DNA of 64,000 bases from Allacma fusca (Eukaryota > Arthropoda > Collembola > Symphypleona > Sminthuridae): positions 21,124,539-21,188,538 of the forward strand of contig OX359250.1 of assembly GCA_947179485.1 (NCBI GenBank), given 5' to 3'. Below the pieces are notes generated by a model. The model worked only from the letters and a program-made list of their open reading frames with translations. It was not told the DNA's origin and did not search any database. Positions 26,601 to 35,004 of the stretch are shown in pieces; the stretch's first letter is position 1, and each line of letters starts with the position of its first letter. Position numbers and translations under genes: made by a program.

Positions 26601-29600
26601 AATTATCAGTGTAAGAAATGTCTGTTGGTTTTCCAACGGTACTATGAGCTCATCCGACACCAAAAGACACACTGTTTCAAGGAGGAGGATGCAAAGCGAT
26701 CTGCACAGGCACAAGCCGCTGCCGCTCAGGTAGCTGCTGCCATGTCCTCTGAAGACTCTAACTCCAGCACTGTGACGGATGTTTCGGGACTGACGTCCAG
26801 CTGTGGGCCGAGTCCTTCCGCGACCTCCTCATCGGTGATCATGGGCAACCAAAGTGCAAGTGCAAATTCTTCAGCATTATTTAGTGGAGACTTAAAATCT
26901 AATCAAAGTCAGGAAGAGTCATACCAGTGCGAAAAATGTAATCTCATGTTCCCAAGGTTCGACTTATGGCGAGAACATCAGCTTGTTCATATAATGAATC
27001 CCAACTTGTTCCCCTCATACTCACCTGACAGTCCCTTTGGCATCTTGCAGCAGCATGCACATCAACAGCAACAAGCTGCCGCTGCTCAACAGCAGCAGCA
27101 GCAACAACAACAACAACAACAGCAGCAGCAGCAACTGCAACAGAAAGATTCCTCTCGAGATATGGTTCTAGCCGCTGGTCAACAATCGCAAAGTCAGTCA
27201 CATAGTGCTGCAAGTAGCATTGCGGGAGATGCAACCGCCAAACGTAAGTGGTCGGCTGATGAGCAAACCGACGATGACAAGGATGACCAGCCGAGAGACA
27301 AGCGGCTGCGAACCACAATTCTCCCTGAACAGCTAGACTATCTGTACCAGAAATATCAGATTGAGAGTAATCCAAGTAGAAAGATGCTAGAGACGATTGC
27401 ACGTGAGGTTGGACTGAAGAAACGAGTGGTTCAAGTCTGGTTCCAAAACACTCGTGCTCGGGAACGTAAGGGTCAGTTCAGAGCACACGCACAAGTCATT
27501 AACAAGCGCTGTCCCTTCTGTCCAGCTCTGTTTAAAGTGAAGTCGGCACTGGAGACGCACTTGGCCGCCAAACATGCTGACCAGTATACCAAAGGAGATA
27601 TAAATATCGATGCTCTTCCTGATGAGGAGTTCGATTCCGCCTCATCGCCACTGGGTGATAATACAAAAGTTCCTATTAGTTTCGGTGCAACTGCAACTAA
27701 CTCTTTTGGTGCTGCTCCTACTTCTCCCTCCCCCAACATAATGACATCGACATTTTTGCATTCTTTGTCCACCCACGCTGAAATTGAGAGCTCCCTCAAG
27801 AAAATGTATGAAGAGAGCCTCAAAAGGTACGCTCAAGAGGTTCAGGCAGCGAGTCACAATGGTCGGGACTCTTCAGGTCATGCAGACCTGAGACTGGTCA
27901 AAAGTGAACTGGCCTCACCACCAGCAACAGAGACGACGGGTGAGCTTCCCCTGGACCTGAGCAAGCCCGTTGACCTGAGTCGGGCGCTACAGATGACTAA
28001 AATGGATACCATGGACTCCTTCGACACTCACGACTATTTATCTGGTAAGGCTGCTCTTACTCAGTTGTTGTAGACTTAGCACCTTTGGTTTTTTGTCGTT
28101 GTTATTATTTTTGTTGAATGTATTTTTTTACCCTTATACCTGTGCACCGCACTAGCTATCATATAACAGAAGGTGCTTTCTATGGTGCTTTCTTATTGGG
28201 TTCTAATTCTTTGCTCACGTAATTACATCATTACAGCATTTAACATGGCCACCTCCAGTAGTTCTGTTATTCTCTTCCTCGTAGACCTAGTTATCATTAC
28301 TATTCATTGTCACTACTAGATCAATAACCATACATATATACGCCTTTACTATACTCTACTGTGGTAGTATTCACGATTTAACAGATATCACCCTCATATA
28401 TGCGTGTATCCAATTGATTGTTTATAGCAGCTGTATTGCTATCAGTACAAATATTAGTATTATGTATTCTCATTGATCAGTCATTACTTTTGGAAGTAAA
28501 TATTCCTTAGAAATTGAGCGATAAAATGTATACTTACAAAATATATGCATAATGCAAAAATGTATATCCCTAAAGTAAAATGCATATTGCAATAATTTGT
28601 ATCCCGAAAAATGCATATTACAAAATTGTAAAATTCCAGAAGATAAGAAAGGATAGACTTATTTTTTTTTCTCGATTGAGTCCAGTGCCGTGCACAGGTA
28701 TGCTTGTACTATTTGATAATAAGAAAAAACTTTGATGACCGTTGACGAGCCGGTTCAAATAGTTGAACATTGTTGATAAAATGACACACCGTCAAAAAAA
28801 ACTCTACCTGAACAGATGCAGATGACTTTGACGCATCTCACGATAGCAACCCGAACTCACCCGCTTCTAGCACAACTAGCCAAAGACCTTCGTGCGGACC
28901 TGCAGCCAACAACAGTGGAAAAAGATTCCGCACACAGATGTCCAGCCTGCAGGTCAGCTGATGTCACTGTCCCTCTTCTTTCTGGAAACAGTTCAGTTAC
29001 TCTTCTTTTATTACGTTTTTATTATTCGTACGCATCGTTCTGTTTGCTCAATGTTGCATTTCATTGAAATGAGTCAGTCAGTCAGTGAGTCAAATCGTGG
29101 AAACTTGAGTTTCGTTAAGTTTTTTCTATTTATCTGTATAAACCAAACAATGTTTTCAACTATATGTACTACCATAAGGATAAGCACATGAAGATGCTAA
29201 GGTTCCAGTAAGAAACACTATATATCTATGTATTGGATAGTAATAATAGGCGGTCAACGAAGTTGATTCTCCTGGCTTCACTTATTGTAAAATAGTATGT
29301 CTGATGACCAGACGGACAAGAGTGGAAAGCTTGCTTTAATTTGAAATGATCGGTAGCATTAGTATGACTTGCTAAGTGATACCAAGTTATCATTGACAAC
29401 TGTTGAAAACATACCTGACGGACATTTTCTTTGCTATGTGGACACGTGGTTGTAACATTGAAGACGATACTAAACGTTTTCTCAACATTCACCTGTTGTT
29501 GTTCTTCTTCCCTGTAATCTCCTCTTTGAATACAATGCTTTTTTGCTTACTGCTTTTTTTATTATTACATTTTTTTTTTGGTGAAGGGCCTATATAATAA

Positions 29601-31201
29601 TAATTACTAGCATTACAACCAGTAAATAATCATTTCCATTTAAAATTGTGTGCACGAACAATCCAAGTGCACCTCAATTGACAGCAAAGGAGTTGAAATC
29701 CCTACTATTTTATTTTGATTTCAGGTGAAAGTGATGAAGAGTCTATTTGCTGACTACAAGACTCCAACTATGGCAGAATGTGAAATGCTTGGTCGAGAGA
29801 TTGGTTTACCCAAACGGGTTGTGCAAGTTTGGTTTCAAAATGCTCGAGCAAAGGAAAAGAAGAGTAAGTTGGCGATCCAGAAAGCATTCGGCCAAGAGCC
29901 CGAGCCTCAGAAGTTACCTGAGGAGTGTAAATTGTGTAGTTTCAAGTACTCCCACAAATACTCGGTTCAAGACCATATTTTTACGCGGAAGCACATTGAC
30001 AACGTCAAGGTGCACATTGAAAGTGGCAAGCTAGAGTTGAGCGAGAGTTTCACTGCTCAAGCTCCTACGACCTCATCCTCATCTACGAGTGCCACACCGG
30101 GACCGGTGAATCTACCATCGTCGGATTTTTTAGAATCTCCTACTGACTTACTTGACTCTACCGCGAATGTGAATGGTCAGCAACCATCCACACATGCACA
30201 AGCTGCTCTTTTCCAACAATTACAACTCCTTCAACTTGCAGCTGGGGCATCGGGCTCCCTCTCCTCTTCTTCTTCAAGCAATCAAAATCGCGATGTTAAC
30301 AGTGCTACTACAACTACTTCTACGACAACCTCCACCACTGAACTAACAAATAGTAAAAAAAACTTGAGTAGTGTGGATGAACTGAATGTAATTCAATTGT
30401 ACGGACTAGGAAGCGGCCAAGGCTTCAACAGTGGTGTTGGCTCATCACTCAATACTCTCATGCACCCTCTCATGTCCGCCTCTTCTGGTAAGTGAAATGG
30501 AATACTTACATTGTATTGAATGCATGTCCGACTGCACCGCAGTCCTCAGACTTCAACGCACATACACCTTTTCCGTACATAACTTTTGTGTTCAAGGCTG
30601 TGTACATTTCAAAAACCCACGGAGGAAAAGTTTCGGGGAAAATGTCTAAGGTTTGGTTGTAGCCACCACACAAAACTCAAGAATACCCTGTCGAGAGTAT
30701 CATAAGCTCCAGCAGTAGTGCATGTACCGCTCCGAAAATTCAACCTTGATATTCATTTAATGGCTCCATACTCCCCCACAAAACACATACTGACTAGAAG
30801 CTGAGTCAAATCTCTAACTTGAAGTTAGTCACTATTATCTGATTTTTTTTTTAATTCATTGGGAAATCCTAACTAAAAAAAAACAAGTCGGCATTGATGA
30901 GCTTCCAACCCATAATAATCTAATCCCAAATACAGATTCCTCTTCTAATCGTAATGGTAATTACACCTCACAGATTAAAAACGTTTTTTTTTCTCGTTCG
31001 TGTGTATGTGTCTGCATATAATTAATAGAATTTTTTGAGAGCCAGTGGACTGGTCAGAATGTTAAGTACTACTCAATGCTAAATGGTAGTATGGATCTAA
31101 ACAAAGGATATACCGACTTACATCTCGATGGTTCGCATCCCCTCCATATGACTGATGTAGTGAGTATACTTAAATGTAGGACTCTATATATTAAACATTA
31201 A
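13215..31201 (+). CDS. zfh2: zfh2/ZFHX3-4-like zinc-finger homeobox transcription factor (whole spliced gene)
   Basis: Six coding exons join as 13215-16330, 16762-16937, 22348-28044, 28816-28952, 29725-30487 and 31029-31201, with intron phases 2, 1, 1, 0 and 1 that all restore the frame. The product is about 3353 residues. Visible domains are four homeodomains (about 2148-2207, 2434-2493, 2748-2807, 3031-3090) and about 23 C2H2-type fingers, some degenerate. The order of fingers and homeodomains, and signature strings such as [50 protein letters not shown] and [20 protein letters not shown], match the ZFHX3/ZFHX4/zfh2 family as I know it. Family members are nuclear DNA-binding regulators of neuronal and appendage development. 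Length fits the family (roughly 3000 residues in fly, 3600-3700 in human). Family assignment is secure. Least certain are the exon 2 donor and whether the last exon is terminal. The symbol follows the invertebrate ortholog. Confidence 0.93.
16331..16761 (+). other. zfh2: Intron 1, strongly G-depleted
   Basis: GTAATC donor and TTTCCAG acceptor, 431 bases. By hand count it contains only about 24 G. It is a C/T/A-rich stretch that stays open in one frame by composition rather than by coding. Removing it joins two halves of a zinc finger (H-T-R | S-L-K-H), which is the best support for the junction. No repeat or gene is seen inside. Confidence 0.9.
16762..16937 (+). CDS. zfh2: zfh2-like, coding exon 2 (end of split finger and linker)
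   Basis: Residues 1039-1097 plus one base. The exon opens with [17 protein letters not shown], which supplies the last His (about 1043) of the finger begun in exon 1. It continues through an acidic, family-like segment ([17 protein letters not shown]) into a Ser/Asn-rich linker. The acceptor at 16760-16761 is good. The donor is less certain. I chose CAAG|GTTATA at 16938, because the sequence after it becomes hydrophobic and repeat-like. Alternatives are GTAAAG at 16818 and GTCATA at 16887. All three are phase 1 and join exon 3 in frame, so they could be real isoforms. Similarity to ZFHX proteins continues past 16818, which argues against the shortest form as the only product. Confidence 0.82.
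17607..17669. repeat. Long GA microsatellite in intron 2
   Basis: About 60 bases of GA with a single-base slip near the 3' end. Confidence 0.95.
18718..18737. repeat. GAA trinucleotide repeat in intron 2
   Basis: Six GAA units. Confidence 0.85.
21445..21490. repeat. TATG/GT compound repeat in intron 2
   Basis: TATG tetranucleotides followed by GT dinucleotides over about 46 bases. Confidence 0.88.
22348..28044 (+). CDS. zfh2: zfh2-like, coding exon 3 (14 fingers, homeodomains 1-3, CtBP-type motifs)
   Basis: Residues 1098-2996 plus one base, in one 5.7 kb exon. Finger starts: Cys1130, 1206, 1292, 1328 (CX4C, CWKKGC), 1370 ([20 protein letters not shown]), 1398, 1531, 1575, 1674, 1787 (degenerate), 1917, 2519, 2625 and 2819. 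Homeodomain 1 is at 2148-2207 with His47, Trp48, Phe49, Arg50 and Asn51. Homeodomain 2 (2434-2493) and homeodomain 3 (2748-2807) carry WFQN. Glutamine tracts lie at about 1167-1183 and 2665-2696, and Ser/Thr/Pro-rich linkers separate domains. Near the end are PLDLS (about 2965-2969) and PVDLS (about 2971-2975), matching the CtBP-binding consensus. The acceptor is CCTACAG and the donor is ATCTG|GTAAGG. Reading through the donor adds about ten residues before TAG at 28071-28073. Confidence 0.96.
22554..22604 (+). repeat. CAG/CAA/CAC tract coding Gln/His run
   Basis: An in-frame trinucleotide tract encodes three Gln, three His and about eleven Gln between the fingers at 1130 and 1206. CAA and CAG are mixed, so it is interrupted and probably fairly stable. 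Confidence 0.9.
25494..25673 (+). other. zfh2: Homeodomain 1 (Arg50 type)
   Basis: Sixty residues starting at the Gln before [15 protein letters not shown]. Core positions Leu16, Phe20, Trp48, Phe49 and Asn51 are intact. Position 50 is Arg and 47 is His (KVIKHWFRN), as in vertebrate ZFHX homeodomain 1. Residue 50 helps choose the bases next to the TAAT core, so its preference probably differs from the three Gln50 homeodomains of this protein. It is followed by the family signature [13 protein letters not shown]. Confidence 0.95.
26355..26534 (+). other. zfh2: Homeodomain 2
   Basis: Sixty residues from [20 protein letters not shown] to about KARKVY, with Trp48-Phe49-Gln50-Asn51 ([13 protein letters not shown]). 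It is followed after a short linker by a finger at Cys2519 ([13 protein letters not shown]), the same arrangement as in ZFHX3/4. Confidence 0.95.
27048..27143 (+). repeat. CAG/CAA tract coding long Gln run
   Basis: An in-frame mixed CAG/CAA repeat encodes about 32 residues that are mostly Gln with a short Ala stretch, just upstream of homeodomain 3. It is a likely length-variable linker. Confidence 0.92.
27297..27476 (+). other. zfh2: Homeodomain 3
   Basis: Sixty residues beginning [20 protein letters not shown], with [14 protein letters not shown] in helix 3. It is followed by a finger at Cys2819 ([18 protein letters not shown]), the same order as the vertebrate family. Confidence 0.95.
28045..28815 (+). 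other. zfh2: Intron 3
   Basis: GTAAGG donor and CCTGAACAG acceptor, 771 bases, phase 1. It is A+T-rich with no coding similarity. The pyrimidine tract at the acceptor is short. If the intron were retained, translation would stop at 28071-28073 and give a protein with three homeodomains only. Confidence 0.88.
28816..28952 (+). CDS. zfh2: zfh2-like, coding exon 4 (start of homeodomain 4)
   Basis: 137 bases coding residues 2997-3042. After an acidic and Ser/Pro/Asn-rich stretch ([19 protein letters not shown]) it ends in [12 protein letters not shown], the N-terminal arm and start of helix 1 of homeodomain 4. Family proteins have KRFRTQM-NLQLKVLK at this point, so the exon is strongly supported despite its size. 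The frame enters in phase 1 (G|AT) from exon 3 and leaves in phase 0 at CTGCAG|GTCAGC. Confidence 0.92.
28953..29724 (+). other. zfh2: Intron 4, interrupting homeodomain 4
   Basis: GTCAGC donor and TTTTGATTTCAG acceptor, 772 bases, phase 0. It splits homeodomain 4 after residue 12. It is A+T-rich, and no second gene is recognisable in the short frames on either strand. Confidence 0.9.
29725..30487 (+). CDS. zfh2: zfh2-like, coding exon 5 (rest of homeodomain 4, last finger)
   Basis: Residues 3043-3296 plus one base. It opens with [20 protein letters not shown] and continues through [20 protein letters not shown], completing homeodomain 4 (3031-3090). A finger follows at Cys3110, Cys3113, His3126 and His3132 ([20 protein letters not shown]), as in ZFHX3/4. 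The rest is Ser/Thr/Gln/Leu-rich. The exon begins with a GTG valine codon after a clean TTTCAG acceptor, so this is an internal exon and not a translation start. The donor is CTCTTCTG|GTAAGT, a near-perfect consensus. Reading through it gives Gly-Lys and then TGA at 30493-30495. Confidence 0.93.
30488..31028 (+). other. zfh2: Intron 5
   Basis: GTAAGT donor and ATAATTAATAG acceptor, 541 bases, phase 1. The acceptor has a weak pyrimidine tract. The supporting evidence is that the frame reopens exactly in phase into a non-repetitive 57-residue stretch. Confidence 0.6.
31029..31201 (+). CDS. zfh2: zfh2-like, probable terminal coding exon 6
   Basis: Joining the G left by exon 5 to AA here gives Glu and then [20 protein letters not shown], continuing through [20 protein letters not shown] to a TAA at 31199-31201 (57 residues). 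The stretch uses varied codons, has no microsatellite, and is bounded upstream by an AG in the right phase. A good donor (A|GTGAGT) at 31160 raises the alternative that this exon ends at 31159 and joins a further exon. I saw no convincing partner exon, and no C-terminal finger such as the one near the end of vertebrate ZFHX3. Recognition rests on frame and composition, not on known similarity. Confidence 0.6.
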
Positions 31202-32520
31202 GTATTTATTGTGTATGAAGCGCTACTAACAATAAGGAGATCGTGAGTGCGAGGAAATTTTGATGTTGTTGTTGTGAATCCACCATAAAGTATCTATATA
31301 CTAAATTCTAGCGGATTTTCCATACGTTTTAGTTATTATAGGATATTACCATAGCAAAAAGAAATATCCAAGCGTTATTATCTAACATGATGCAAAAATA
31401 TACCTGGGAAATAAATGTATCAGGCGTGGAGATACATTTAATGCAAATCATTTTGACATTTTTTCCCCCTCTCGAATCAAGTTTTTTTTTCTCCTCTCAT
31501 TACTATTTAATACACATTATTAAACTACAGTAAGTATACCAGTGTTTGTATAATCAATATGCTAGCTCTTTTATACACGTACGTACATGTGTAAGTACAT
31601 AATTGCTAAAAATACGGAACATACATATAGATATATATAATAGGTACAGATGTAAGATGATTTTTTGTTTGTTTGTTTGTTTTTAAAACTGTCTATGCAT
31701 ATATTTGTACAGCATGAACGTATTTATATACATATTTAGTTGATTGTATAGATAAAGAGAATGACGACTATAGTATCTATACATGTTATATTCACTGTGT
31801 ACTAAAGATACCTTTTTGGAAGGACGTAGTGCGAGTCTTGTGTATGTATGTACTTGTGTATGTAATTATATGTTGTTGTTAGATATTTTATATGATCACA
31901 GTTATGACTATTATTATTATCAATCATGATGGTTCAAGATTCCTAGTACGTTTACGTACACAAATTTTGTTGTGTTTTTTTGTTTATATACATACATAGA
32001 GAGTTCCTTAGCTTGTAAGTAAATTATTTATAATTAAGTATGATTATCATCAAATATATACAAAATAATGTAAAAAGAGAAAAATTCTGCTACACACACA
32101 CCTACACATCATAGTACATGATAACTGCAACAGTGCTACTTCAACAAGCAGCAGCGACAACACAAAAACATTTTTGTTCGATTATTATTATTGTTTTTTG
32201 AGTTTGTACCGGCTTTTCTTTTATTATTTGATTTGAATACAGACGTCCATTGTATACAAAATTTCAACGTAAAAATTGACTGTCCGTCGTATCAAATGCA
32301 TTGCTTACTTTTTATTTTTCATTATTTGCTGGCATCCTTAGTCCCCGTACTTTGTTGTATTGTCATTTTGCATTTTCATTCCTTGTTTTTGCTACAGTTT
32401 TTATGTATTCCCATACACACACAAAAAAAATGTATTGAGCCGTCGCCAGACTTAATAATCCAATTGAATTTGAGGCATTCATACTTTTAGTAAACATACT
32501 TTTAAGCCGAACGGTTCTGT
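31202..32520 (+). promoter_or_regulatory. zfh2: 3'-UTR-like A+T-rich region
   Basis: T/A-rich sequence following the proposed stop, with TTTG repeats near 31670 and many short TA tracts. An AATAAA hexamer at 31410-31415 is a possible cleavage signal, giving a 3' UTR of roughly 230 bases. The texture changes to a more mixed composition near 32520, so a longer UTR is also possible. No coding frame is credible here. Confidence 0.4.
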
Positions 32521-34973
32521 GATTCGGAAGGCATGGGTTCCATTTGCATACGCCCGTACATACATATATATCTACTTACCGAAGGCGAAGGCATGACAAC
32601 GTACATACTCCCTGTCTGCATTTAGTAGGAGTAATTTTCAAAGTCATTGAATTTGGTAGTTAAATACTAATTGGATTCAGGTAAAGTACTTGATCACAGG
32701 ACGTTGACTTGGCGGCAAAGTTCTTGATTTGGGTTCAAAAGCGAGGTTAGAAAAAAAAATTCTCACGGCTCTACGACTCTTCATGTGTTACTCATCGTCA
32801 GTTCAATTCAACTGGAATGAAAAACAGTAATAAGTGTTAAGTAAAAGAAGAAGAAGGATGAAGAACTGTAGAGAAATGGAGATTCACTCGGGAGGCTCAA
32901 GCATGGGGGATGCATATGGGAGCCAGCGTGCATAGCCCAAGTGTGAGAGATGATGGAGGAAAGAGGAACATCTAACATTGACGTCTTCAATTATATACTT
33001 CCATGCGAGAATACTCTTTCAAAATGTATTATTCTTCGTGACACATCAAGTCGTACAAATTATCGATGTGCTTGGGTCGTAGAATCCTCGTCCCATGCTG
33101 AGAGTGTAGAATACTTATTAGATTGACCCCAGGAATCATTATGCCCATCGTTTTTATGGTAATTATAGCTTGGTTACCTTCAACTCCGAGGTGAGACCTC
33201 CACACACACACACACACTCTGTATGTACTTTTGTAAGAGCTGCAGTATGTACTCCCATATAGGTTCCTCCCCACTCTTCCTACAACACATACATATGTAC
33301 CTCACGTTACAGTACGCAGCTTGTACTCCCTGCTTGTTGATATTTTATCAGCCCATGGGCACTCTTCCCAAAATCTTATCTTAACTCCGACAATGTTGTA
33401 CTTGTGTTTATTGCTACGTTTCCTATCACTTGACGTACATGGGAAGCCCACAGTATACCCTTATTATTTCCACGTTTATTTGTTTCGAATCAGCCAACGG
33501 TTTATTATCAAGAAAGGCGTCAGATCTTCTTCCTCTCCTCATACATACTCTGGTTTACTCCACATGATAGTACAAACCCCCGTTTGTGCGTACACACACA
33601 CACACACACGTAATATGCGTGCAAATGTACATTTACAAATGGACGTGTAAGCGTACAAACGTGCCTATGCCCATAAAAATGTACTTGTCTAGGTATGTAC
33701 ATATGCAACGTATTATAGTAGTAGTTACACACAGCTCGACGTCCCAACATTGTGTACCTTGACAAGGGCACCACTGCATGTACAGAGCTGAGCTTGAGAC
33801 TGTATGAATTTGTAGCTTTCGGAAAATAATATCATTTCTTGTGGACTGAGTACTTCCTGAGAGCAAAGACAGCTGAGGATGTTCCTACACCGGAGCCAAT
33901 CTTTCATGATTAGCTTTGATTCCCTTTCATTTACCCAGTACCATGACTACTACTTGATCAGTTTAGAAACTATGGAAATCCGATGAGTTCACCTTACGTT
34001 ACAAGTTTGGAAAATTTATGCATAAGTTGGAGGCTGGCTTCTCGATGGAGACCGGAGCTATTGGAAGTGAGTCCTGGAGACATGAACGGGGTTACTAAGT
34101 GTACGAGTCTGGTTAGAAGTAATGTGTATAGAGGAAGGTAGCAGATCGGGAAAGGTCCATGGGAGACATTGGGAGTAGAAGAGTATTGGGAAAAAATCTC
34201 ATCCTCTCCGTCCTGTGTATTGTTAAGTTTTAGTGGAGACACACTCTTCTTTTTGTTCTTATTCAATCACATTTTGTCCAACTGCGATCATCATGCAAAA
34301 ACATCTGTCGCCATATAAGAGCAACTCCTCTCACTCCTGCTGCCGATAGACCGTTCTGATTTTTCTCAATCAAATGCAAACTACCTTCCATCCCATTGAC
34401 TAGAATCTTTTCCTTTAGTGGCTTTCCAGCCATATTACATCGATTACTGAATTTAGAGTAGTCTAAGAGAATGGAGGAGGTGAAGAAACACTGGGGCCAC
34501 CGCTCCTTTCATTCACTCCACAAATACTTTTTTTTATTGTATCAATCGATATTACCGTGTAAGTGTATATCTATTACCGAAAATATCTTAGGAAAAAACC
34601 ATCAGCTCTCCCGCCATATGCTATGTACAGAGTACAGAGAGAGAGTGAGAGAGTCCCGTATGTACAACGTGGAAGACGTAGACGGAGAAGCGGTTGGGGT
34701 AGCTCTGTGTGTGTACTTGTGCAACCGTTACTTCCCTACTTTTGAGTAGTGTTGTTTTGTACAAGCTCTCTTTATCTTCTGGCTCTGTCCCTAATAATTT
34801 TTTCTGTTGAATTTGACTCGATTTATAGAATCTGACTGCAACTATTGCAGTTGGTATAGGCTGGGAACCATTCCGCGGGGAGACTCTGTGGGCACATTAC
34901 AGAGGCATGGGCATTTCTTGATCCGTCCTCGTCGGCTTTTATTAGCAATTGTAATTTTTCCCTTAAGTTCTCA

Positions 34974-34977
<4 letters not shown>

Positions 34978-35004
<27 letters not shown>
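34978..35004. repeat. CT microsatellite
   Basis: A CT array of about 27 bases. Confidence 0.95.
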
